Of a stretch of 64,000 bases of DNA, positions 1-9,416 are shown piece after piece (position 1 is the stretch's first letter; every line of letters starts with the position of its first letter). The notes below the pieces were generated by a model that worked only from the letters and a program-made list of their open reading frames with translations, did no database searches and was not told the origin of the DNA. The stretch covers positions 62,001 to 126,000 of the forward strand of contig QBML01000003.1 in the NCBI GenBank assembly GCA_003242085.1, read 5' to 3'. Both the position numbers and the translations under genes were made by a program. The stretch is from Pseudanabaena frigida. GTDB taxonomy: Bacteria; Cyanobacteriota; Cyanobacteriia; Pseudanabaenales; Pseudanabaenaceae.

Positions 1-263
1 ATCGGCTTCATTACCGATTTACCTTCTTTAAGAGCCTTAACCTGTTCGTACATCAAGTCAAAATTGTTAGCACGAGGATCGAGAGCAGTAATTCCTGTTT
101 CCTTACGTTGTTTGCGATCTAGGCTGTGATAGTCATCCAGACAAATCACGGTCATAAATTCTTCGCCGAATAGGTCATTCAATCTACGCAAAAATGTGGA
201 TTTCCCACAACCAGAGTCACCAGCGACTCCGATCACAACAACGTTGTTAGGCTTACTGCTCAT
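1..263 (-). CDS. prk: Phosphoribulokinase, N-terminal part (runs off left edge)
   Basis: N-terminal 87 residues of phosphoribulokinase, which phosphorylates ribulose 5-phosphate to RuBP in the Calvin cycle in the cytosol. The start is an ATG (complement of 261-263) giving MSSKPNNVVVV, followed by the P-loop GVAGDSGCGKST and then CLDDYHSLDRKQRK, the substrate-binding region typical of cyanobacterial/plant Prk. The C-terminal three quarters lie outside the window. Identification rests on these motifs. It is the clearest single marker of an autotrophic, cyanobacterial host. Confidence 0.93.
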   Translation of the reverse strand, partial: MSSKPNNVVVIGVAGDSGCGKSTFLRRLNDLFGEEFMTVICLDDYHSLDRKQRKETGITALDPRANNFDLMYEQVKALKEGKSVMKP

Positions 264-458
264 AATTCTGAACCGATCCTTATAAAAAATGTATTTATTA
301 CTACTTCTTTCCCAAGATCAAATCTACCAAAACAGTGATACCCGTACAAGTTTAATTTTGATTTAACTTTAATAATTGATGCAGTTTATGAATTTAAAGC
401 AAAAATAACGTGTAAATTATAATCTTTAAATTTATTGGAAAATATTGCGATCGCTGTT

Positions 459-1805
459 ATGAATGTCATGACCTCAAAATTTAAATTACCAGATTCTCGA
501 AAGGCGATCGATTTTGGGAAATACTTTCTAATTTCGTTAGTACTGCTGCTGGGTTTGCATCTTGTGGCAAATGCCAATAACTCTGAAGTCATTCTTCAGC
601 CTAAATGGACTGCAAATATAGAAGCAAGTGCTAAACCAATCGCCACCGATAAGCAATTATTTGTCATCAGTCCGTTGAAGTTCAGTGAGTTGAAGATCGG
701 TGAGGGTATTCCCTCAGAACTGGTTGCCCTTGATATTGCTTCGGGAAAAATTCTATGGCAACAAAAACTACCACCATCTCAATCGCTTGCCCGTCACCAG
801 TTAATGCTAGATAGTGGAACTATTTACGTCAGTCATGCCAATGGATTAGTGGGCTTTGATCCTGAAACTGGCTCTCCAAAGACATCTTTTAAGTATGGAG
901 AAGATAAGCGTGGCGGTATCCGCGATCGCACGCTGGGAATATCACAAGATATCGCCGTATATGGTGATTCTATCCCAATTGATGAGAGTGGCTCTAGTCG
1001 CACAGGCTATCAAACAAAAATATTTGCTATCAATAAAGAGAAACCACTTTGGTCGTATCAGCTTCCTAAAACTAACGGGTTAATTGGTATTTCTGCAATT
1101 CAGCCAGTGGTGCAGAATGGAATTTTATTTTTGCCTTCCTTTCATGACACGCCCAAAGGTCGGCTCGAACAATTTACGGTGATAGACGTGCGATCGGGAA
1201 AAGTCTTATGGACTTGGGAAACTGCACCACGAGATCCCAATGGATTATGGGCTGCCGATGTTTTTGGAGATACGATCTATACCTCGGTCTTCGGTTTTAC
1301 CAAGACGCAGCCATTAGGACGCATCCGTGCGATCGCTCTCCAAACTGGTAAAGAGAAATGGTCATACACCATCACTGGCAAAGTCAAAGCTGTGAGCGAT
1401 CGCGAAGTCTTCGTTTGGCAATCTAAAGATAACTCTGGTGGTAATTTTGTAGTTTTAGATAAGGAGACAGGCAAATTTTTACGCAAATTTACATTAACCC
1501 GTGTCTATGATACGGAGCCTCCAAATTTAACTTTGTCAGATGGTCTAATTTACATGCCTGACATGGAAATTAAAAATGTGACCTTAGGCTTTTACGGTTC
1601 TGCTGATAACAATAGTTGGGTTAACGCCTTTGACGATAAAACTGGCAAATTAGTATGGCGAACTCCGACCTTGATGAATAGCCATATTTACTATCCACCC
1701 ATTGTTAATAGCACATTAGATAAACCTGAGAAGAAACATTTGATTTTTGCTAGTAATTTCTTAAGACAAGGTAGTAGCAAGGTACAGTCCTTTGCAATTC
1801 CCTAA
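459..1805 (+). CDS. PQQ-binding-like beta-propeller protein, exported or membrane-anchored
   Basis: About 448 residues from ATG 459; a TTG at 435 and an ATG at 468 in the same frame are alternatives. After a basic N-terminus there is a hydrophobic stretch (FLISLVLLLGLHLVANA) that looks like a signal peptide or anchor. The rest carries repeated blades of the form D-x-x-[ST]-G-K-x-x-W, for example SGKILWQQ, SGKVLWTW, TGKEKWSY and TGKLVWRT, the signature of PQQ-like propellers. Such proteins may bind a cofactor or act as scaffolds, and no enzyme activity can be assigned from sequence. It stands alone and ends at a strong bidirectional hairpin. Confidence 0.75.
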   Translation: MNVMTSKFKLPDSRKAIDFGKYFLISLVLLLGLHLVANANNSEVILQPKWTANIEASAKPIATDKQLFVISPLKFSELKIGEGIPSELVALDIASGKILWQQKLPPSQSLARHQLMLDSGTIYVSHANGLVGFDPETGSPKTSFKYGEDKRGGIRDRTLGISQDIAVYGDSIPIDESGSSRTGYQTKIFAINKEKPLWSYQLPKTNGLIGISAIQPVVQNGILFLPSFHDTPKGRLEQFTVIDVRSGKVLWTWETAPRDPNGLWAADVFGDTIYTSVFGFTKTQPLGRIRAIALQTGKEKWSYTITGKVKAVSDREVFVWQSKDNSGGNFVVLDKETGKFLRKFTLTRVYDTEPPNLTLSDGLIYMPDMEIKNVTLGFYGSADNNSWVNAFDDKTGKLVWRTPTLMNSHIYYPPIVNSTLDKPEKKHLIFASNFLRQGSSKVQSFAIP

Positions 1806-1844
1806 AACTCCAAAGGCATCGCAGAGCGATGCCTTTGGAGTTTT
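1804..1844. terminator. Bidirectional hairpin terminator
   Basis: A 19-bp perfect stem (1804-1822 with 1826-1844) has an AGA loop closed by GC...GC and T-runs at both ends. It lies between two convergent genes and its right arm touches the stop codon of the minus-strand gene. Confidence 0.85.
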
Positions 1845-2398
1845 TAAACCTTGCTGCGGAGAATATCGCAACTGAGAGCATTGTGGAAATCTTCTACATG
1901 AGACGTGTTTTGCGGTAGCCAAACATCTCCTGTAGCGATGTGCATCGGAGGCAAAACATCATAAATAGGCTCTTGCAAAAAGTAAGTGTCCTTGAGCTGC
2001 ACTAACCATGCTGCTTGACCTTGGTCTTGTACCCTTGATTGAATATCAATGAGGCTAGTGGGTGCAATGTCCAGATGGCGATCTAGCTCAAAATCTACTT
2101 CCAATTTATCGCGATCGCAAGGAAAAATTGAAGCGATCGTGGCTAGTCCTTGAATTGCACAAGCAGGAAAAGTATCAGTATCGAAGCCAAATTCATCCAT
2201 GAGTTGCCGACAGGTATGCGCCGAGTCGTGATGGTCGGGATAGCCAAGGGAATGAATCAAGACTCTACTTTCAGTAGAAGTCTTGAGAAATTCAGGCGGA
2301 TTGAAAATAACTAAGGTACTATATACCCTTGCTAAATAACAAACTGCCTCTTCAGGGCATAGAGAAATGGCTACGGTTATCGTTGCTCGATCAAGCAT
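1844..2398 (-). CDS. Hypothetical protein, unrecognised
   Basis: An ORF of about 184 residues from ATG 2398. The frame stays open upstream to a TTG at 2473, but the extra residues are Cys/His-rich and uninformative. I do not recognise a family. The segment HSLGYPDHHDSAHTCRQLMD contains several His/Asp residues that might bind metal, but this is only a visual impression. The protein is soluble and has no signal peptide from the ATG start. Codon use and HIP1 sites (e.g. near 2110) look like the host, so it is probably a real, lineage-restricted gene. It is convergent with the propeller gene. Confidence 0.55.
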   Translation of the reverse strand: MLDRATITVAISLCPEEAVCYLARVYSTLVIFNPPEFLKTSTESRVLIHSLGYPDHHDSAHTCRQLMDEFGFDTDTFPACAIQGLATIASIFPCDRDKLEVDFELDRHLDIAPTSLIDIQSRVQDQGQAAWLVQLKDTYFLQEPIYDVLPPMHIATGDVWLPQNTSHVEDFHNALSCDILRSKV

Positions 2399-2534
2399 GA
2401 TGCAGAAATGCAAGTACTTTTGATGTTTAAGCTGACAGCATACAATGATTGTTGATTTTGTGCTTTGCTGCAAATGACTTAATCTTGCGCCAAAATCGTT
2501 AATTTATGGCGAAGACTGGCTATTTTGCTTAACC

Positions 2535-3257
2535 TTAAATTTCAGCAAGAAAATCGTTGTACTGGCTGACTAGTTCCTTGACGGAAAGTTCAAAAAGTTG
2601 TTGCCCATGTTCCACAGTGGCGAGGGCAGGATTTGAACCCATACGTCCATCGGGATAACGTTTCCGAAATTCTTCAGGGCTATAGATGCGACTATCTTTA
2701 TTGACTGATTCACTAAGTGGGGCATTTTTGATCGCGTCGGGATAGAGATACATCGTCACCGCAATTTCGCTAGGCGTAGCGTGATAGCCTTCCTGATTGC
2801 CATAAAGGTCTTTGACGAGTTTATATATTTCGTTGCTAGCCCACCAGTTGCCAAGCCGACAGCGCACATCGGGCAGTTCGTTATAAATCTCGGTAAAGGC
2901 AGTTTTGAGAACGGCGATATTGCCGCCATGACCATTGAGAAAGAAGAAGCGTTTAAATCCATGCTTGGCAAGCGATCGCACTACATCATGAATTACTAAA
3001 GTCAGTGTAGAAGGCTTGAGGCTAATCGTACCAGCAAAACCCGTGTGATGCTCTGCCATCCCCAGAGTCAGCGTCGAAGTCACTAGAGCGTCAGCTTTTT
3101 CCCCAACAGCACGGGCGATCGCTTCCGCACAAATAAAATCCGTGCCAATCAATCCCGTGGGGCCATGCTGCTCAGTGGAACCGATGGGAATAATTACTGC
3201 TTGCGATCGCTGCAAGTAGGCTTCAACTTCTTGCCATGTGGATAAATGTAGGAGCAT
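2535..3257 (-). CDS. Creatininase-family metal-dependent amidohydrolase
   Basis: 240 residues, the usual length for the creatininase/MftE fold. Metal-ligand positions are visible: GSTEQHGP (E29, H31), GTD (D40), LNGHGGN (H110) and a downstream Glu near 123. Family members hydrolyse amide bonds in creatinine, in riboflavin/F420-pathway formamides, or in the mycofactocin peptide. Here there is no neighbouring pathway to choose between these. The ATG at 3257 has a GGAG-like sequence upstream. It is monocistronic on the minus strand. Confidence 0.8.
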   Translation of the reverse strand: MLLHLSTWQEVEAYLQRSQAVIIPIGSTEQHGPTGLIGTDFICAEAIARAVGEKADALVTSTLTLGMAEHHTGFAGTISLKPSTLTLVIHDVVRSLAKHGFKRFFFLNGHGGNIAVLKTAFTEIYNELPDVRCRLGNWWASNEIYKLVKDLYGNQEGYHATPSEIAVTMYLYPDAIKNAPLSESVNKDSRIYSPEEFRKRYPDGRMGSNPALATVEHGQQLFELSVKELVSQYNDFLAEI

Positions 3258-3373
3258 AGAATTTATTTAGAAAACTGGGCAAGGCTTACTTTACGCTAAC
3301 AGAGATTTCAGGCGATCGGGTTTGTATTAACTTTGACTTATTCGGAAACGCTTTGACAACATACTTATGAATA

Positions 3374-3525
3374 TTAGGACTTACGCAAACAAACCAAGAA
3401 CTCAAGTTCTTGGCTCAAAGCTAAAGTCAGCTAAAGCGGACTCAAGAATACTTTAAAAGAACCTGTTTCAACAGGTTTAAGCTTTTAGCCCGCAATTTAT
3501 TGCAGGGCTAATGCGTAAGTCCTAA
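3374..3525. repeat. MITE-like element with 14-bp perfect terminal inverted repeats
   Basis: The 152-bp element is bounded by TTAGGACTTACGCA (3374-3387) and its exact inverse (3512-3525). The interior has a second palindrome (around 3394-3412) and no ORF. It occupies most of the 317-bp gap between the creatininase and desaturase genes. The form fits a non-autonomous transposable element mobilised in trans. No transposase is seen in the window. Confidence 0.7.
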
Positions 3526-3574
3526 ATGTATAGAGCCAAGCGCTAACATATTAGTAAATAGTGAATTTTTAGTC

Positions 3575-4519
3575 ATGTTTTCAAGCGATATTAAACCTAC
3601 GCAAATTCTGTCTCCTCAAGAATTAAGCGTTTTAAATGCCAAGTCAAGTTTAAAAGGAACTTTGCAACTATTAGGACATTTAGCAGTGATGGCCGGGAGT
3701 GGCTATCTCTGGGGCGCAAATATGGGAAATCTTAGCGATCGCTGGTACGTTGCCCTACCTGCCTTAGTGCTTTACGGATTTAGCTTTGCGATTATGTTTG
3801 CGCCACTGCATGAGGCATCCCATCGCACCGTTTTTACGAATAATCGAGCCAATGATGTCCTTTGTTGGTTCGCAGGACTTTTATCTTTTTATAACAGTAC
3901 CTTCTATCGGCTCTATCACAAGTGGCATCATCGCTATACGCAGATTCCTGATAAAGATCCTGAACTTAGCGATCGCAAGCCGACCAATCTCAGCGAATAT
4001 CTGATCGAAATTAGCGGCATTACTTGGTGGATCGGTAAGTTTCGCAGACATTTCCTCACAGCGATCGGCAACTTAGAAAATTGTCCGTTTATTCCCGAAA
4101 GTTCCCGTGCAGAAGTGATTCGTTCAACTCGATTGCAACTATTGGTTTATGCAGTGGCGATCGCTATTTCTATATATTTCCAACAGCCTTGGTTTATCAC
4201 CTATTGGATGCTTCCCCTCGCAGTCGGTCAGCCATTTTTGCGATTTCTACTCCTAGCCGAGCATACCGATCGCCCCAATACCGATAATATGCTCGCTAAT
4301 ACCCGCACCACGCTCACTTTTGCACCTTTGCGCTTCTTGATTTGGAATATCTCCTACCATGCCGAGCATCATCTCTATGCTTCCATTCCCTTCCATCAAC
4401 TAGGCGCAGCTCATGAGAAATTAAGTTCTCATTTTGAATGTGTCGAAAATGGCTACATTAACGTCCATCGCCAAATCATCGCTAATTTCGGCGCAAAAAC
4501 TGGGAACTCCGCAGCATGA
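3575..4519 (+). CDS. Membrane fatty-acid desaturase / hydroxylase family protein
   Basis: 314 residues with the three histidine boxes of the integral-membrane di-iron family: HEASH (79-83), HKWHH (115-119) and HAEHH (272-276). Hydrophobic spans lie before box 1 (about 26-45, 60-78) and at about 200-235. Members introduce double bonds or hydroxyls into acyl chains or carotenoids in the thylakoid or plasma membrane; the substrate cannot be told here. It differs clearly from the DesC-like protein at 23997. Its stop overlaps the next start (ATGA at 4516-4519), implying translational coupling with the MetX-like gene. Confidence 0.8.
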   Translation: MFSSDIKPTQILSPQELSVLNAKSSLKGTLQLLGHLAVMAGSGYLWGANMGNLSDRWYVALPALVLYGFSFAIMFAPLHEASHRTVFTNNRANDVLCWFAGLLSFYNSTFYRLYHKWHHRYTQIPDKDPELSDRKPTNLSEYLIEISGITWWIGKFRRHFLTAIGNLENCPFIPESSRAEVIRSTRLQLLVYAVAIAISIYFQQPWFITYWMLPLAVGQPFLRFLLLAEHTDRPNTDNMLANTRTTLTFAPLRFLIWNISYHAEHHLYASIPFHQLGAAHEKLSSHFECVENGYINVHRQIIANFGAKTGNSAA

Positions 4520-5535
4520 ATGTTTTTGAAAATGTTTTTACAATTAAGAACTTTCAGCTTCAGTGCGGGGCAACTCTACCGCAAGCACAATTGGTGTATC
4601 AAACCTATGGCGAACTAAATAGCGATCGCTCAAACGTAATTCTCTATCCCACCTCCTACGGAGCGCAACACCCTGATGTTGAGTGGTTAGTGAAACCTGA
4701 TGGTATTCTCGATCCGACAAAATGGTTCGCGATCGTCATCAATATGTTTGGGAATGGGTTATCGAGTTCGCCGAGTAATTGTGCGGAATGTGGATTATCC
4801 GAGCAAGGTTTCTGGTTTACGCATTTAGATAACGTCACGGCTCAAGAGCAAGTACTGCGCGAAGTCTTTGGGATTGAGCGCTTAGCCCTAGTGTATGGCT
4901 GGTCGATGGGCGCTCAGCAAGCCTATCATTGGGGTGCATTGCATAGCGATCGCGTCGAACGTATCGCCGCAATTTGCGGCACGGCGAAAACAACCGATCA
5001 TAATCGCATTTTCTTAGAGAGTTTGCGATATTCCCTAACTGGCGATCCAACTTGGAATGGAACTAGTTTTGATGGCATTCCCGATCGCGGATTTAGCACC
5101 TTTGCCAGAATTTACGCCAGTTGGGCAGCATCTCAAGCCTTTTATCGCGAAGGCTTGTATTATCAATTTGGTTACGAATCTCTCGAAGATTATCTCTTGC
5201 GTGGTTGGGAGGCTGGTTATCGCAAGCGCGATCCGCGAAATTTGATTGCCATGCTTGATACTTGGCTCAGGTGTGATGTCAGCGATAATCCTGTTTATCA
5301 AAATGATTATGAACTGGCGATGCGATCTATTCAAGCGCAAACCCTAGTTATGCCTAGTACTACAGATTTGTATTTCACCCCCGAAGATTGCGATCGCGAG
5401 GCAGCGCTAATTCCCAATAGTTCATACCTACCCATTCCTTCGATCTGGGGACATCGTGCGGGCAATCCCTATCAAAATCCTGAAGATGAGCAGTTTATTC
5501 GTCAAGCAGTTGGAGAATTGCTAATCAGTTTCTGA
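4516..5535 (+). CDS. Alpha/beta hydrolase of the homoserine O-acetyltransferase (MetX)-like family
   Basis: 339 residues with an alpha/beta-hydrolase triad. The nucleophile elbow is GWSMG (S130), the acid is in STTDLYF (D284) and the His is in WGHRAGNP (H313). The opening LVYQTYGELN and the NMFGNGLSSSPSN block are typical of MetX relatives. True acetyltransferases have GGSMGG and are usually longer, so this may be a divergent hydrolase rather than a methionine enzyme. The ATG overlaps the desaturase stop by four bases, suggesting joint expression and perhaps a lipid-related role. Confidence 0.75.
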   Translation: MNVFENVFTIKNFQLQCGATLPQAQLVYQTYGELNSDRSNVILYPTSYGAQHPDVEWLVKPDGILDPTKWFAIVINMFGNGLSSSPSNCAECGLSEQGFWFTHLDNVTAQEQVLREVFGIERLALVYGWSMGAQQAYHWGALHSDRVERIAAICGTAKTTDHNRIFLESLRYSLTGDPTWNGTSFDGIPDRGFSTFARIYASWAASQAFYREGLYYQFGYESLEDYLLRGWEAGYRKRDPRNLIAMLDTWLRCDVSDNPVYQNDYELAMRSIQAQTLVMPSTTDLYFTPEDCDREAALIPNSSYLPIPSIWGHRAGNPYQNPEDEQFIRQAVGELLISF

Positions 5536-5744
5536 TTCAGCCTTTGGGGGTTACGTTAGAGATCGTCAACAATCAGAATTTTTTGGCAAAGACTTGGTGA
5601 ATTAGGCGATCACTATACTTAGCAATTTGTAAACTAGCAAGTAATCGCTTTATTTTAAAGTTTCTTCCAACCTAGATAACTGAATTTTTTAAGCCAGATA
5701 GATTTATCCGTGAATGTACGGCTTCTATCGGTTAACACAAGATT

Positions 5745-7700
5745 TTATCTGCTGAGCTTTACTTGTATATACCCGCTTATTCCTAGTTGTTGAGCAATGT
5801 CCTCTAGTATTTCTTTCTTATCTTCACCAGACAAACAGGCAAAAACCCAACGATTTTCACTGATCTGCTTCCACTTATTATTAGTACTATAACCCTCTTT
5901 AGGAGGTTTCTTATCTACTATCAAATCAAATTTATTAGTTTTTAATCTTAAACTTTCTACCCTCTCAATTCCAATCGCTTTAATTGTATTGGCAAAAATA
6001 TCAATCTGCTTTGTTCCATTAATTGATTTATTGTGCAATATAACTTCAAGTTTTTGATCTGGCTGTCGTGGTGGTTTAATAGTAGGAACAGGTTGAGTCG
6101 TAGTAATAGGAACAGGTTGAGTCGTAGTAATAGGAACAGGTTGAGGAATAGGAACAGTTATCTCACAAAGAGTTGCTACGGATTTTTCTTTAGACCTGTC
6201 ATAGCTAACTTTCAACTGAGCCATAAATGTCAATTTATCTTCTTCAGTTTCCCAGTCAGCATCTTCAAAGAATGAGTCAATATAGTACTGAAATTCTTCA
6301 AGTTTCCGCTCTAGTCGTTCACTTTGTTCTAAACCTAATGCCTTGTCTAGTTCTCTTCTGATTGCGTCTCTCTCGGTTTCTTTTTGATCCTTTCCAGTTT
6401 TCAGAATTTCAATAATACTTTGCGACTTGTTTTTATCAATAGCATCACTGATTTCATCATCCAAGTCTTGAATTTCACCATTAATCTTTGCAAGTTTTTC
6501 TTTCAATTCATCTACAGTATTCATTTCTACATCCTCCAAAACAATAAGGGTTTCATCAATTTCTTCAAGTGGCTCTCTGGCGAGTCTTTCATCCCCATCT
6601 CCATCATTATCAGGTCTAGTTTTGGGACTTGCCTCTAAACTCCATTCTCTGTGTTTTTTCGGAGAGCCAAACTCATCATATAATCCAACATTATCAAGCA
6701 CAATAGAATATGGCTTACTTCTGGATGGACGCATACATCTACCAACTTGTTGTAAATACATAGCTAGAGACTTTGTTGGACGCGCAAGCTGTACCACCTC
6801 ACAATCAGGTACATCAAACCCTTCAGAGACAATTCCGACATTACTCAAGATCCGAATCTCACCAGATCTAAATTTATTGATAATGTCATTGCGTTCTTCT
6901 TTTTTCGTGTCAGCATCAATATGTGCAGTCGCAAAACCTGCCGCTTGATAACGTTCTACAATACTTTTACTATGGTCAGTAGTGACAGCAAACACGATCA
7001 TCTTTTTCCCCTTAGCGTGATCAAAGTAACTCTGGATCAAGTTAGCCATCACAGTCTCTTCGCACATTTTCTGACTCAATTGCTCAGAATCATAGTCTCC
7101 CCCAATTATCGCAATATTGCTCAAGTCCATCTTCGGTAGTATTGGCGATCTGCCGATATATTTGATTTTTGCCAAATATCCATCTTGAATAAATTCATCA
7201 ATCGAGTTAGATAGAATTAATACATCAAAAAGATCCCTAAAGCCTTCGTTACTCAAACGAATCGGCGTAGCCGTTACACCTAAAAATTTTGAATCAGGAT
7301 AAGTTTCCCACAACTCACGATAACTTTTTGCTGGTACATGATGAGCTTCATCAATAATAACGATGGAGGGCTTCAGGTCGGGATATTCTCGCCTATTTAA
7401 AGTTTGAATCGAAGCAACTTGAACAGGAAGAGATAAATCGGCTCGGACATTTGCCATAATTGTTCCAGCCCTAATCCCAAAGTCATTCCAAAGTCTTGCT
7501 ACATTTTGATCGATAAGTTCTTTACGGTGAGCAATGATCAACAACTTAGAGTTATTCGCCAATTCATCTTTAACTATTTGATTAAAAAGTACTGTTTTCC
7601 CCGTTCCCGTAGGCATTTGTAGCATTACACTGCGATGATTTTGCCAAGCGTCATAAATTTCTTTGATTTTTTGATTTTGGTACGGTCTGAGTTGAACCAC
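5745..7700 (-). CDS. SF2 DEAD/DEAH helicase with central coiled coil and Pro-Thr linker
   Basis: 651 residues from a GTG start. The helicase core begins at once: RPYQ (Q-motif-like), PTGTGKT (Walker A), IDEAHH (Walker B), GVTATP (motif III) and QQVGRCMRPSR (motif VI). The core ends near residue 345 and is followed by a charged region with a predicted coiled coil (about 395-460), a linker with tandem PVPITTTQ repeats and a C-terminal domain of about 110 residues that I do not recognise. This is the SSL2/UvrB-like architecture of standalone helicases found in genome-defence and repair settings. No nuclease or methylase is adjacent. Confidence 0.8.
   Translation of the reverse strand: MVQLRPYQNQKIKEIYDAWQNHRSVMLQMPTGTGKTVLFNQIVKDELANNSKLLIIAHRKELIDQNVARLWNDFGIRAGTIMANVRADLSLPVQVASIQTLNRREYPDLKPSIVIIDEAHHVPAKSYRELWETYPDSKFLGVTATPIRLSNEGFRDLFDVLILSNSIDEFIQDGYLAKIKYIGRSPILPKMDLSNIAIIGGDYDSEQLSQKMCEETVMANLIQSYFDHAKGKKMIVFAVTTDHSKSIVERYQAAGFATAHIDADTKKEERNDIINKFRSGEIRILSNVGIVSEGFDVPDCEVVQLARPTKSLAMYLQQVGRCMRPSRSKPYSIVLDNVGLYDEFGSPKKHREWSLEASPKTRPDNDGDGDERLAREPLEEIDETLIVLEDVEMNTVDELKEKLAKINGEIQDLDDEISDAIDKNKSQSIIEILKTGKDQKETERDAIRRELDKALGLEQSERLERKLEEFQYYIDSFFEDADWETEEDKLTFMAQLKVSYDRSKEKSVATLCEITVPIPQPVPITTTQPVPITTTQPVPTIKPPRQPDQKLEVILHNKSINGTKQIDIFANTIKAIGIERVESLRLKTNKFDLIVDKKPPKEGYSTNNKWKQISENRWVFACLSGEDKKEILEDIAQQLGISGYIQVKLSR
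6091..6138. repeat. Two exact 24-bp tandem repeats within the helicase gene
   Basis: A 24-bp unit occurs twice exactly (6091-6114 and 6115-6138) with partial units on both sides. It encodes the PVPITTTQ linker repeat, and its in-frame length means copy-number change would only lengthen the linker. Confidence 0.8.
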
Positions 7701-7906
7701 GCTTATTTAATTTTAATGATTTTTGTCTTTTTATTTTAGCTAACTACGATCTCCTGTTGCATCTAACTATTTAGATATCTCTTTTTCAAAGACAAAGCCA
7801 AATTTCTATATCTACGAAATATTATTGACAAGATTGATACGAGACTGCATTTTAATTTGCGCGATAATCCCGTTTGCTGAGAGATAAACATTGTGACCAC
7901 GGGATT

Positions 7907-9214
7907 ATGACTAAGGCTCTATCTGAAATTGCTCAAGAAAAAGGGATTCGTTACTTTCTCATTTCCTTTACTGATCTGTTTGGCGTGCAACGCGCTAAAT
8001 TAGTGCCAACCGCAGCGATCGATTCGATGGAAGCCAACGGTGCGGGATTTGCAGGATTCGCCACATGGCTCGACATGACACCCGCCGATCCCGATCTCTT
8101 CGCTATTCCCGATCGCCATAGTCTTTTTCCCTTACCTTGGCAGCCCGAAATTGGCTGGATGCCCGCCGATCTCTACATGAATGGCGAACCCGTCAAGCAA
8201 GCCCCCCGTTATGTTCTCAAGCAAGCCCTGAGCCAAGCCAAAGCCCTCGGCTATCGCGTCAAAACGGGTGTGGAATGCGAATATTTCCTGCTCTCTGCTG
8301 ATGGTACGGATATTTCTGATTTAAGCGATCGCGCTAGCAAGCCCTGCTATGATCAACAAGCCCTAATGCGCCGATTCGATATTATTGCCGAAATCTGCGA
8401 TGCCATGTTAGCGATGGGTTGGGGAGCCTATCAGAACGATCATGAAGATGCGAATGGTCAGTTTGAGATGAACTGGAATTACGCCGATGCACTGGTTACA
8501 GCCGATCGCCATGCCTTTTTTAAATATATGGTCAAAGCGATCGCCGAAAAGCACGGCTTCCGCGCCACCTTTATGCCGAAACCATTCCCACATCTAACGG
8601 GCAACGGCTGTCATACCCATCTCTCCATTTGGGATTTAGAGGGAAATACGAATCTATTCGATGACGCAAAGGGAGAACTCGGTTTATCCAGTCTCGCCTA
8701 TCAATTTATCGGCGGCGTATTGCATTCCGCCGAATCCGTTTGCGCCTTCACCAATCCCACCGTCAATTCCTACAAACGGATTAATGCCCCCGTAACTAAC
8801 TCTGGCGCAACATGGTCGCCCAACACGATCAGCTACACAGGCAACAACCGCACCCACATGATCCGCATTCCCGAAGCAGGTCGCTTTGAGTTCCGTCTCG
8901 CTGATGGAGCCGCGAATCCCTATCTCCTCCCTGCTGCCCTGATCGCTAGTGGTCTCGATGGCATCAAACACAAACGCGAAGCAGGTCAACGCCATGACAA
9001 TAATTCCTACACCGATCCGCTTCCCTTCGGCACAGTGAAACAGTTGCCAGCTAATCTCTTAGATGCGCTCCGATGTTTGCAAGCAAATACTATTCTGCCC
9101 GATGCGTTAGGTTCAGAGTTTGTGCAATCCTACATCAAGTTAAAGCAACGCGAATGGAATGATTACAGTACTCGCATTAGTCCTTGGGAATTGGAACATA
9201 CTTTAGACTGCTAA
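7907..9214 (+). CDS. glnT: Glutamine synthetase, type III (GlnT-like)
   Basis: 435 residues from ATG 7907; an upstream in-frame TTG at 7874 adds an unlikely tail. It shows family features: the N-terminal beta-grasp with FTDLFGVQRAK, then GVECEYFLL (metal Glu), YQNDHEDANGQFEMN, HLTGNGCHTHLS (ATP/metal) and NRTHMIRIPE with RFEFRLADGAANPYL. This family ligates ammonia (or perhaps an amine) to glutamate using ATP. It is shorter than GlnA (about 470) and far shorter than GlnN (about 720). No NtcA box (GTA-N8-TAC) was seen in the 170 bp upstream. Confidence 0.85.
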   Translation: MTKALSEIAQEKGIRYFLISFTDLFGVQRAKLVPTAAIDSMEANGAGFAGFATWLDMTPADPDLFAIPDRHSLFPLPWQPEIGWMPADLYMNGEPVKQAPRYVLKQALSQAKALGYRVKTGVECEYFLLSADGTDISDLSDRASKPCYDQQALMRRFDIIAEICDAMLAMGWGAYQNDHEDANGQFEMNWNYADALVTADRHAFFKYMVKAIAEKHGFRATFMPKPFPHLTGNGCHTHLSIWDLEGNTNLFDDAKGELGLSSLAYQFIGGVLHSAESVCAFTNPTVNSYKRINAPVTNSGATWSPNTISYTGNNRTHMIRIPEAGRFEFRLADGAANPYLLPAALIASGLDGIKHKREAGQRHDNNSYTDPLPFGTVKQLPANLLDALRCLQANTILPDALGSEFVQSYIKLKQREWNDYSTRISPWELEHTLDC

Positions 9215-9286
9215 CGATCTCAAGAAATGGGTGGCTCAAGCATTGAATAGTTGATACATTGAGTGTAAAACCTCGTATTGCTGAGC

Positions 9287-9412
9287 ATGAACTCACCGAT
9301 GGACAAATTTCTAGATGAGAATATGGACGATCGCGCAATCTATGAACTGATGTCAAAAGCGATCGCCTTTATTCGTCAAAACTATCAGTGACAACTAGAT
9401 CTTGCCGCATAA
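9287..9412 (+). pseudogene. 5' remnant of an ada/ogt-like (AraC-HTH + methyltransferase) gene
   Basis: ATG 9287 opens MNSPMDKFLDENMDDRAIYE and continues LMSKAIAFIRQNYQ, then an in-frame TGA (9389-9391), then QLDLAA and a TAA. The stretch KAIAFIRQNYQ-x-QLDLAA matches the opening helix of AraC-type domains fused to DNA methyltransferases as I remember them. The reading frame is dead and the homology stops just before the stop codon of the DUF4157 gene at 9417. The matching C-terminus lies on the other side of that gene at 11480. I infer one ancestral gene split by an insertion. Confidence 0.55.
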
Positions 9413-9416
9413 AAAA

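Noticed and set aside
3575..4519. CrtR beta-carotene hydroxylase as the call
   Set aside because: His boxes are HEASH, HKWHH and HAEHH, not the HDASH/HHLHH pattern I would expect; left at family level.
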